Source: an uncultured Bacteroidales bacterium
GTDB lineage: Bacteria > Bacteroidota > Bacteroidia > Bacteroidales > Paludibacteraceae
DNA length: 37,207 nucleotides
Direction: 5' to 3'
Assembly: GCA_902765485.1 (NCBI GenBank)
Contig: CACWZZ010000024.1
Location: 1 to 37,207 of the forward strand
Shown here: positions 21,941 through 27,903 of the stretch, piece after piece
Layout of the letters: each line of letters opens with the position of its first letter
Position numbering within the stretch: position 1 is the first letter of the stretch
Position numbers and translations under genes: made by a program
Notes under the pieces: generated by a model
Database searches by the model: none
Told to the model about the DNA's origin: nothing
What the model saw: the letters and a program-made list of their open reading frames with translations, nothing else

Positions 21941-22461
21941 ATATGCACGGTGTAAATGAGGGTGGAATAGGGCGGAATATAACTCTGAGTGCCTTCTGTG
22001 CCGGACCCTTCGGCTGAACCGTAGTCGTTCGTGTCGTATTTGTTCTTGTCGTAACCCAGATAAGCAGGGATATACAGTTCGATGTCGCCGTGTACATGCA
22101 CTTTATGGCACCCTTCGGCAAAGCCGGCAATCACGTTAGCCAAATTCAGCGTCGCATTGTTGGCAGACTCGATGATGTTCCCATTGACGAGTTTGAGCGA
22201 GTAGTCGCAAACGATAGTGCCCGTTGGGTTCGGCGTGGCTTCACCGGTGTCCTTCAGCGGATCTTTGATGATCTTGTATTGCAATCCGGATGGCGAAGTC
22301 TCCACACCCGGTTGCAGTTTGTTATTCTCCAGCCATATCTCGTTTTGAGTCTTCCAGTCCGCCCAATTATTGGTCTTGCAGGATGGCAGTAAGACAAGCG
22401 CGATAAGCGCAATAACTATCCACTTTAAACTTTCAACTTTCAACTTTATTTTGCAATCCAT
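21919..22461 (-). CDS. FKBP-type peptidyl-prolyl isomerase lipoprotein
   Basis: A 180-residue lipoprotein with lipobox LPSC at residue 28 and an FKBP domain at about 55-178: SPSGLQYKIIKDP, TIVCDYSLKLVNGNIIESA, VIAGFAEGCHKVHVHGDIEL, YIPAYLGY and the C-terminal IPPYSTLIYTVHI. It would assist folding of exported proteins. Several catalytic aromatic positions of model FKBPs differ (for example the second GCHKV instead of GLxxM), so activity is not certain. The first 13 residues (MDCKIKLKVESLK) are encoded by a heptamer repeat. The 5' end overlaps the EnvC-like gene by 16 bp. Confidence 0.87.
   Translation of the reverse strand: MDCKIKLKVESLKWIVIALIALVLLPSCKTNNWADWKTQNEIWLENNKLQPGVETSPSGLQYKIIKDPLKDTGEATPNPTGTIVCDYSLKLVNGNIIESANNATLNLANVIAGFAEGCHKVHVHGDIELYIPAYLGYDKNKYDTNDYGSAEGSGTEGTQSYIPPYSTLIYTVHICSIIAN
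22423..22450. repeat. Heptamer repeat CTTTCAA, four units, at the FKBP start
   Basis: CTTTAAA, CTTTCAA, CTTTCAA, CTTTATT. It encodes the positively charged start of the FKBP signal peptide. Confidence 0.82.
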
Positions 22462-23645
22462 AATTCGGGATTTTGAATGTTTTTATCTTTGTATATCTGG
22501 AAATATAATTCTGTTTTCTGGTCTTGGTCCGGGTCGGTGAAGATGGTGCCGATGACCTGTTTGGTCTCCACTTTGTCGCCTTGCTTGACGTTCAATTTGG
22601 AGAGGTTGGAATAGACGGTTCTGTAGTTACCGTGCTGAACGATCACGGCGTACGTGTTGGACACAAGGAAACAACTGGTCACTTCGCCTTTATATACCGC
22701 GCGCGCTTTCGCCCCTGCTACGGTCTGCAGGTAGATCCCCTTGTTGTCCATGGTCACTTGGCTATAGACGGGATGCTGCTGTTTGCCGAAATGTCCGCTG
22801 ATCATACCTTGCTCCACGGGCCAAGGCAGACGTCCTTTGTTCCCCTCAAATCCGCCGGCGATCAGTTTCTGCTCTTTGGTCAGCGTCGTCTTGGAGGATT
22901 TCTCTGCCTGTTTGCGGACCATGTCGTCGATCTTCTTGTTCAGCTCATTCACTTTCTTCTGCTTCTGCTTGATCTGTTTGGTCAGGTCTTTCTCTTTGCT
23001 TTTGAGTTGGGACAGCATTTTCTGCTGCTTGCGCTCGTCGCGTTTGAGGTTCTCCTGCTCTCTCTTGCGGGTGCTCAATGCCGTCTGTTTATCGTTTTTG
23101 TTGGCTTGCAGCAACTCGTTCTGAGTGTCTATCTCCGCTTGGGTGCGCTCAATACGGCGCACTTGTTCCTGACGGAAATGCGCGAACTCCTGCAGGTACC
23201 GCGCGCGACGGGCTAACTGTTGAAAACTGTCGCTACTGAGCAGGAACAGAAGCGGCGACTGCTGGATGCGGGCGTAATGGCTTTTGCATACCATCTCTGC
23301 GTAGTCGGCTTTGTAACCGTCCAGCACAGTCTGCAACGAGTCGCGGCGACCGCTGAGACGGTTCATCTCTCTATTGAGAGCCGTGATCTCGCTGTCCAGC
23401 GTGGAAATCAATCGCTTTTGGTTCTTGATATTCTGACCGATCAACTGCAACTTGTTCTCCGTCGCAGTCTCGTCTTTCTTGGTCTGTTTCAGCATTTTGT
23501 TGGTCTGCTCGATCTCCTGCTGCAGCTTCTTCTGCTTCTTCTGCAGATCCTTCACACTCTCCGCCATAACTACAGAAAACTGCAAGCAGAAAAACGCAAG
23601 GACGATTAGTCCCAACAATTTCCTATATGTCCTTTCACCTTTCAT
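22446..23645 (-). CDS. EnvC-like murein hydrolase activator with degenerate M23 domain
   Basis: A 399-residue exported protein: signal peptide to about residue 28, long coiled coils (about 29-110 and 155-260), then a LytM/M23 domain (about 275-399). The zinc ligands are lost: the HxxxD site reads DNKGIYLQT and the HxH site reads ELYFQIYK. This matches EnvC, which activates amidases rather than cutting murein itself. It probably acts in septal peptidoglycan splitting. It is flanked by DUF4292 and TPR genes, the usual Bacteroidota neighbourhood. The ATG at 23645 is one unit of a heptamer repeat; other units offer ATG or GTG in other frames. Confidence 0.88.
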   Translation of the reverse strand: MKGERTYRKLLGLIVLAFFCLQFSVVMAESVKDLQKKQKKLQQEIEQTNKMLKQTKKDETATENKLQLIGQNIKNQKRLISTLDSEITALNREMNRLSGRRDSLQTVLDGYKADYAEMVCKSHYARIQQSPLLFLLSSDSFQQLARRARYLQEFAHFRQEQVRRIERTQAEIDTQNELLQANKNDKQTALSTRKREQENLKRDERKQQKMLSQLKSKEKDLTKQIKQKQKKVNELNKKIDDMVRKQAEKSSKTTLTKEQKLIAGGFEGNKGRLPWPVEQGMISGHFGKQQHPVYSQVTMDNKGIYLQTVAGAKARAVYKGEVTSCFLVSNTYAVIVQHGNYRTVYSNLSKLNVKQGDKVETKQVIGTIFTDPDQDQKTELYFQIYKDKNIQNPELWIAK

Positions 23646-23666
23646 CTTTCACCTTTCATCTTTCCT
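23632..23666. repeat. Heptamer repeat CTTTCAC/T, five units, across the DUF4292-EnvC junction
   Basis: On the minus strand the units read AGGAAAG, ATGAAAG, GTGAAAG, ATGAAAG, GTGAAAG. The upstream stop codon is at one edge and the EnvC start codon is inside. Confidence 0.92.
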
Positions 23667-24237
23667 ATAGCCATTTGGAAATATCTATTCGTGTGTATCT
23701 GTCTAACCGTTGGTTTCCTATGCGTACCGGCACGTCCAGTCTGCGCGGGGAATAATTGATGACGAGTTCGATCACGTCCATGCCGAAAGTATATTGCAGC
23801 CTTGCTTTCTCTTCTCCGGTCGGCAGTTCGCCGGTGCAAACCTGTTGCAGCACATCCCAGTTCAAGGAAGGTGTCAACTTGCGGTTCAGTTCAGCGAACG
23901 AAGCAATCGCATACCGTCCGTGTACTTTGTCGATGGCAATAATCTCCATCGGTGTGGCTTCAATGCGCATCATTTCGATGCCCATCATCGGCATGACCGA
24001 GATCACAATCATCGAATCACGCACAGTTTGCATCGTCAAGTTCGCAGAGATCTTGTCCTCGTTGGTGTACACCGTTGCGCGTGCGCCTTGGATCAGACAG
24101 GTATGCCAAACCGGTTCCTCCGGCTCCTGACTTACTTCTGACGGCTCTTGGCTGACAGCGTGTTTCTTCGCCCCGCAGGAACTAAACAACACCATGCACG
24201 GAATCAATATGATATAAATTATCCTTCTTCCTTTCAT
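23665..24237 (-). CDS. DUF4292 lipoprotein
   Basis: A 190-residue lipoprotein (lipobox SSC at residue 21) of the DUF4292 group, periplasmic and of unknown role. After the lipidated Cys comes a low-complexity stretch AVSQEPSEVSQEPEEP encoded by a 7-nt repeat, then the conserved part: ISANLTMQTVRDSMIVISVM (about 63-82), GIEMMRIEATPMEIIAIDKV (about 86-105) and FGMDVIELVINYSPRRLDVP. Its place between the TPR and EnvC-like genes is conserved in many Bacteroidota, which suggests a shared envelope function. Confidence 0.82.
   Translation of the reverse strand: MKGRRIIYIILIPCMVLFSSCGAKKHAVSQEPSEVSQEPEEPVWHTCLIQGARATVYTNEDKISANLTMQTVRDSMIVISVMPMMGIEMMRIEATPMEIIAIDKVHGRYAIASFAELNRKLTPSLNWDVLQQVCTGELPTGEEKARLQYTFGMDVIELVINYSPRRLDVPVRIGNQRLDRYTRIDISKWL
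24122..24156. repeat. Heptamer repeat GGCTNNN type, five units, inside the DUF4292 gene
   Basis: GGCTCCT, GACTTAC, TTCTGAC, GGCTCTT, GGCTGAC. Translation on the minus strand gives the 7-residue periodic AVSQEPS, EVSQEPE directly after the lipobox. It is more diverged than the other arrays. Confidence 0.75.
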
Positions 24238-24286
24238 CTTTCACCTTTCACCTTTCATCTTTCACTTTTCACCTTTCGCCTTTCAC
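24231..24286. repeat. Heptamer repeat CTTTCAC/T, eight units, across the TPR-DUF4292 junction
   Basis: The longest array, 56 bp: CTTTCAT, CTTTCAC, CTTTCAC, CTTTCAT, CTTTCAC, TTTTCAC, CTTTCGC, CTTTCAC. It encodes the last residues of the TPR protein (KVKGER), its stop codon, the whole gap, and the ATG of the DUF4292 gene. Confidence 0.95.
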
Positions 24287-25168
24287 TTTAATAAGGTGTT
24301 CTGTGATCACGTCTCGGTTCTCGTTCGTCGCATTCTGCAGAGCTTTAGAGAGGTAGAACCGCGCCAACTCGTTCTGTCCCTGCAAATGCATAATCCAGCC
24401 GTAAGTGTCCAGAAAAGTGGGGTTGTTGGGCTCTTCGCGGATGGTCATTTGACTCATCTGTTCGGCTTTCTTCAAATCTCCTTTGTGGGTAGCTAAGAGG
24501 TACGCGTAGTTATTGAGAACCACCAGGTTATACGGCGCAATCTCCAATATCCGCTCGTACATGGCGTAGAGTTCTTTGGGTTTCGCACCCGTGCCTTCCA
24601 TCAGTTCGAGCCGGAAAATCAGAAACTGCAGGTTCGTCGGGTCGGTCTTCAAGTAACGGTCTATCTCCGCGATAGCTTTTTTGTATTTGCCCCACATGGC
24701 ATAGATGCGGTACCGGGCGATGGCGCTATAAGCGTCGTAGCCCTCTTTCTCGTCTATCTCGTCCTGCATGGCTAACGCGCTCTTCCATTGCTTGTCCGCT
24801 ATGTGTCGCACTTTGATGCGCTCTAACAGATCCGTCGGCGCGGTACCATAAGGCATGGCTTGGTAAGCACGGTCGAAATACTCCTGCGCTTTGTCCGTCT
24901 GCTTCATGCCTTGATAGAGGATGCCTAAATAGTACAGCGTCTGTCCGTCGGATGGGTCGAGTGCCTGGCAGAACTGCAACAGCGCATATGCGTCTGCATA
25001 CCGCTCTTCCTCAATCGCCTGACGCGCTGCGTACCAATAGTAACGGAACTGCTGTTGCTGCTCCACGCTCAAAGCAGCAGCTTCCGGCTGCGGCTTTTTC
25101 TTTGCGCTCACCGGCAGCACCAACACCAGCATCGCAAGGAGAATTACTATGTACCTTTCATTTTTCAA
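24269..25168 (-). CDS. Exported TPR-repeat protein
   Basis: A 299-residue tetratricopeptide-repeat protein with an N-terminal signal peptide (MKNERYIVILLAMLVLVLPVSA). TPR-type helices are visible from about residue 40 to 290, for example YADAYALLQFCQALDPSDGQ, TDKAQEYFDRAYQAMPYG, YERILEIAPYNLVVLNNYAY and SQMTIREEPNNPTFLDTYGW. It is probably a periplasmic scaffold acting with the DUF4292 and EnvC-like proteins. The only start that keeps the signal peptide is TTG at 25166-25168, itself inside a heptamer repeat. The last six residues KVKGER also come from a repeat. Confidence 0.85.
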   Translation of the reverse strand: MKNERYIVILLAMLVLVLPVSAKKKPQPEAAALSVEQQQQFRYYWYAARQAIEEERYADAYALLQFCQALDPSDGQTLYYLGILYQGMKQTDKAQEYFDRAYQAMPYGTAPTDLLERIKVRHIADKQWKSALAMQDEIDEKEGYDAYSAIARYRIYAMWGKYKKAIAEIDRYLKTDPTNLQFLIFRLELMEGTGAKPKELYAMYERILEIAPYNLVVLNNYAYLLATHKGDLKKAEQMSQMTIREEPNNPTFLDTYGWIMHLQGQNELARFYLSKALQNATNENRDVITEHLIKVKGER

Positions 25169-25189
25169 CTTTCACCTTTCAATTCTCAA
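25155..25189. repeat. Heptamer repeat, five units, across the dut-TPR junction
   Basis: CTTTCAT, TTTTCAA, CTTTCAC, CTTTCAA, TTCTCAA on the plus strand. It covers the end of dut, the 17-bp gap and the TTG start of the TPR gene. Confidence 0.88.
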
Positions 25190-25620
25190 TTCCTCCCGCT
25201 GTGTCCGAATCCTCCTGCGCCGCGTTCGGTCTCGCTCAGTTCGGTCACTTCCACTACCTCCGGACTCTCGTGCTTGGCAATCACCATCTGGCAGATGCGC
25301 TCTCCCGGTTCGATCGTCTGCGCCTCACCACTCAGGTTAATAAGTATGACTCCCACTTCTCCGCGGTAATCGGCATCAATGGTGCCCGGTGTGTTCAGAA
25401 CGGTCAACCCGCGTTTGAGTGCCAGACCGCTACGCGGACGAATCTGTGCCTCGTAACCTGCCGGTAGTTCGATAAACAATCCCGTCGGGATCAACTTCCG
25501 CTCCAGCGGCTGCAACGTAATAGCAGCCTCGATATTGCATCGTATATCCATTCCTGCCGCTTGTGCACTCTCGTACCGCGGTAACGGATTCTTGCTTTTA
25601 TTTACAATCTTTAAAACCAT
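25186..25620 (-). CDS. dut: dUTP diphosphatase (dUTPase)
   Basis: A 144-residue trimeric dUTPase. It hydrolyses dUTP to dUMP and pyrophosphate, keeping uracil out of DNA and supplying dUMP for thymidylate synthesis. The five motifs are present: [47 protein letters not shown] and the C-terminal [12 protein letters not shown]. The start is the ATG at 25618-25620 ([11 protein letters not shown]), the normal family N terminus; the reading frame extends three codons further only to a TTG inside a heptamer repeat. Confidence 0.96.
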   Translation of the reverse strand: MVLKIVNKSKNPLPRYESAQAAGMDIRCNIEAAITLQPLERKLIPTGLFIELPAGYEAQIRPRSGLALKRGLTVLNTPGTIDADYRGEVGVILINLSGEAQTIEPGERICQMVIAKHESPEVVEVTELSETERGAGGFGHSGRN

Positions 25621-25622
25621 AC

Positions 25623-25657
25623 TTTTCAACTTTCACCTTTCAACTCTCAATTCTCAA
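25623..25657. repeat. Heptamer repeat, five units, across the DGK-dut junction
   Basis: TTTTCAA, CTTTCAC, CTTTCAA, CTCTCAA, TTCTCAA. It fills the gap between the kinase-like stop and the dut start. Confidence 0.88.
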
Positions 25658-26574
25658 AACCTCTTCTCCACCAGCACGCGCAGTCCGTCTTCAACAATCC
25701 GGATGTGAATATCTTTCTCCATCTCCACGGGGTCACCGTCTATATGGAACGGCGCTGCGCTCTCGCGCTCCAGCGTCACCTCTTTGGCGCGGATGGTGTT
25801 CATGAAATGGCTGTCGTCAATACTGCCGGCGAACAGACGAAGCGCCAGACTCGCGCTGCCCAAGATTGCGTGGCTCGACATCAGCATGATGTCCATCATG
25901 CCGTCCTGCACACTCGCTTTCGGAGCAATCAACGCTTCGTAACCCCATTGGTTCGCGTTAGCAAACGTGATCAAGAATGCCTTGTGCGTCACATCTATAC
26001 CATCGCCTATCAGGTGGTAGTTCTGCGGCGTGTAACTGAACACATCATGCAGAATACTTTGCAGATACGTGCTGAACCCGCGTTTGTTGCTGCCCGCAAA
26101 ATGGTCTGCTATGAGCGCATCAAAACCCGTGCCGCATGTACTCACGAATAGACGACCGTTCGCCAGCCCGTAATCTACGCTGATAGGCTCCGAATGGTTT
26201 ATCATTTCTATCGCTTTCTGTGTGCGCACGGGTACGTTTAGATGCCGCGCAAACCCGTTTCCGCTACCCATCGGGAGGATACCTAACGCCGTGCTCCTTT
26301 CACCTTTCGCCTTTCCCTTTTCACCTTTCACTATTCCGCGCGCTACCTCGTTCACCGTGCCGTCACCGCCGACGGCTACCACTGCGTCGAAACCCATCCG
26401 GGCAAACTGGTATGCCATTTCCGTGGCGTGACCCGGGTACTCCGTGAAAGCGATGTTCGGCAACCATTGCGCGCTGTCCAGCGTCTGCATGATGAGTTTC
26501 GGCAACTTACGCTTTGCGTTCTGTGTATCTTTGCTTCCCGATACGGGATTGATGATAAATGCTATATTTTTCAT
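25654..26574 (-). CDS. Diacylglycerol kinase-like lipid kinase (DAGK catalytic family)
   Basis: A 306-residue protein of the DgkB/YegS type, likely phosphorylating a membrane lipid with ATP. The N terminus MKNIAFIINPVSGSKD and the nucleotide motif GGDGTVNEVARGI (69-81) are followed by an insert KGEKGKAKGERS (about 83-94) encoded by a 7-nt repeat, and then the conserved LGILPMGSGNGFARHL (97-112). In relatives the two motifs are joined by a short loop, so the insert is extra. The start at 26574 is the ATG matching the family; an earlier in-frame TTG is in a repeat. It is the first gene of the long minus-strand operon. Confidence 0.9.
   Translation of the reverse strand: MKNIAFIINPVSGSKDTQNAKRKLPKLIMQTLDSAQWLPNIAFTEYPGHATEMAYQFARMGFDAVVAVGGDGTVNEVARGIVKGEKGKAKGERSTALGILPMGSGNGFARHLNVPVRTQKAIEMINHSEPISVDYGLANGRLFVSTCGTGFDALIADHFAGSNKRGFSTYLQSILHDVFSYTPQNYHLIGDGIDVTHKAFLITFANANQWGYEALIAPKASVQDGMMDIMLMSSHAILGSASLALRLFAGSIDDSHFMNTIRAKEVTLERESAAPFHIDGDPVEMEKDIHIRIVEDGLRVLVEKRF
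26297..26331. repeat. Heptamer repeat, five units, inside the lipid kinase gene
   Basis: CTTTCAC, CTTTCGC, CTTTCCC, TTTTCAC, CTTTCAC on the plus strand. It encodes KGEKGKAKGER between two nucleotide-binding motifs. Most units are the same as in the junction arrays. Confidence 0.92.
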
Positions 26575-26611
26575 GTGTCCTAATTTAATTCTCAATTCTC
26601 AAAGACGGCTG

Positions 26612-26643
26612 CAAAATTACTAAAAAAATCCCACATACGCAAA
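26612..26643 (-). promoter_or_regulatory. Promoter of the long minus-strand operon
   Basis: On the minus strand TTTG (26643-26640) and TAATTTTG (26619-26612), 20 nt apart. It precedes the lipid kinase gene by about 40 nt. Two TTCTCAA units lie between them (26589-26602). Confidence 0.75.
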
Positions 26644-26678
26644 TTATTTTGTGATTTATACGCTTTTTTACGAAAATC

Positions 26679-26710
26679 CTTGCGTAATTCCGAAAAAAGT
26701 TTTACCTTTG
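26679..26710 (+). promoter_or_regulatory. Promoter of the lipoprotein and giant-protein unit
   Basis: CTTG at 26679-26682 and TACCTTTG at 26703-26710, spacing 20 nt. The leader to the ATG at 26931 is over 200 nt and contains a microsatellite and hairpins. Confidence 0.72.
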
Positions 26711-26754
26711 CAGCGATTTTTCATATAACCTCTTAATGACAAGCGCGGCGGCTC

Positions 26755-26790
26755 ATGTATGTATGTATGTATGTATGTATGTATGTATGT
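26755..26790. repeat. (ATGT)9 tetranucleotide microsatellite in the leader
   Basis: Nine perfect ATGT units between the promoter and the first lipoprotein gene. Slippage would change leader length by four bases. Tetranucleotide tracts of this kind are used for phase variation in some bacteria, usually inside genes or promoter spacers. Confidence 0.95.
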
Positions 26791-26930
26791 GCGCGCTTAC
26801 GCGAAGAAAATAAGAGAAGAATAGAATAACCGGCTTTTGGCGGCAGGTGCGGTATGCACTTGTCGCCTTTACTTTGTAGTGCGACAAGCAAAACCATTTT
26901 TTACAATAAATATTTAAAAACATTCTAACA
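26791..26930 (+). promoter_or_regulatory. Structured 5' leader
   Basis: Contains GTGC-GGTAT-GCAC (26847-26859) and a longer stem CTTGTCGC/GCGACAAG (26859-26866 with 26881-26888, 14-nt loop). The two stems share a base, so they are mutually adjoining or exclusive. I recognise no known riboswitch. Confidence 0.4.
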
Positions 26931-27311
26931 ATGAGACAAATCAAATTTTTATGTCTGGCAATGCTGGCGATGCTGGCGATTGCTTGCAATCCGATTAAGA
27001 CGGAAGCAACGGTTGACGTGACGGTGTTCGACCAAAGTAATAAACCCGTAGCAGGCGTCATGGTAGCCCGCTTCAATAACTCATCGTCCGAGTATTTCAC
27101 GAACGCCGATGAAAAGCATGAGACCAATGCCGGCGGTGTGGCGCATTTCGAACTCAAGACGCTTGAAGATCTCGGTCCGGCTCAGTATGACAGCGAAGGC
27201 GCTTACTTCACCTTCCGTGCGTTTGACAAGGACAACGAGCCCGCCAGCGAGGAGGCGCGTATCTGGGTGGAACCGGGTGACCACAAATCGCTGGAGTTGA
27301 AGCTCTATTAA
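26931..27311 (+). CDS. Small lipoprotein with a CnaB-like domain
   Basis: A 126-residue lipoprotein: signal peptide and lipobox AIAC (Cys19), then one beta-sandwich-like domain with VDVTVFDQSNKPVAGVMVAR, HETNAGGVAHFELKTL and KSLELKLY at the end. This is the layout of carboxypeptidase regulatory-like or CnaB folds, as also found in the giant protein downstream. Probably surface-exposed. First gene of the plus-strand unit. Confidence 0.75.
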   Translation: MRQIKFLCLAMLAMLAIACNPIKTEATVDVTVFDQSNKPVAGVMVARFNNSSSEYFTNADEKHETNAGGVAHFELKTLEDLGPAQYDSEGAYFTFRAFDKDNEPASEEARIWVEPGDHKSLELKLY

Positions 27312-27360
27312 GATAAGTAAATTTTGCTACAATTTATTAGTATCTAAATTCAAAATCATT

Positions 27361-27834
27361 ATGAAAAAGAAATTTTTTATGTTTGCAGCCATGCTGATGA
27401 CAGCAACTGCAGTGATCTTTACCGGTTGCAAGAAAAATGAACCGGTACAACCCAAAGAAACCATGACCATTACATGGACTGAGGACGATTTAGAGTCCAT
27501 CGCTTTGTCCGAACCAGGGGAGGCGTATACCGCCAAAGGGGTGACGCTGACCGTAATTGAAGGAACCGCCGACGGAACGCAGTGGCAAAGTGGCGAACGA
27601 TTTGGTGCGTATTTCAACGGCGACAGAGAGAATGAGCCGTCCTTCAGTTTCACCACGACGAACGGAACCGGCAAGTTCTGCAAGATTATGATGGGAACCG
27701 GTATGTTTCGGAACTATGATGCCTCATGGAAGATGGAGAACGAGGGGGCCGTATGGACGGGTTACAGCGAGAAAGTGGGCTTCGGTCCGCAGTTTTACGA
27801 GGTAGAGGAGATTACATTCTATATTGAGAAATAG
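27361..27834 (+). CDS. Small lipoprotein of unknown function
   Basis: A 157-residue lipoprotein with signal peptide and lipobox FTGC (Cys23). The remainder is predicted beta-rich with no recognised family. Features include AKGVTLTVIEG, FGAYFNGDRENEPSFSF and a C-terminal VEEITFYIEK. The pattern resembles carbohydrate-binding or BACON-adjacent sandwich domains, but this is only an impression. It lies between the CnaB-like lipoprotein and the giant gene, with a hairpin after it. Confidence 0.7.
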   Translation: MKKKFFMFAAMLMTATAVIFTGCKKNEPVQPKETMTITWTEDDLESIALSEPGEAYTAKGVTLTVIEGTADGTQWQSGERFGAYFNGDRENEPSFSFTTTNGTGKFCKIMMGTGMFRNYDASWKMENEGAVWTGYSEKVGFGPQFYEVEEITFYIEK

Positions 27835-27853
27835 CACACCTCTGCCCATTCAG

Positions 27854-27880
27854 TTGTGCGGGGCTGATTTCCCCGCACAA
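27854..27880 (+). terminator. Hairpin between the lipoproteins and the giant gene
   Basis: TTGTGCGGGG (27854-27863) and CCCCGCACAA (27871-27880) form a perfect 10-bp stem with a 7-nt loop. There is no strong T-run. No separate promoter for the giant gene is seen, so it may lower rather than stop transcription. Confidence 0.65.
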
Positions 27881-27903
27881 TTACTAATTTAATACAAACC
27901 ACA

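Noticed and set aside
22423-26602. CRISPR array
   Set aside because: Repeat units are 7 nt without spacers, spread over junctions, and no cas genes are near.
26753-27157. Minus-strand frame containing IHTYIHTYIHT
   Set aside because: The periodic peptide is a translation of the (ATGT)9 microsatellite; the frame is antisense to the lipoprotein gene.
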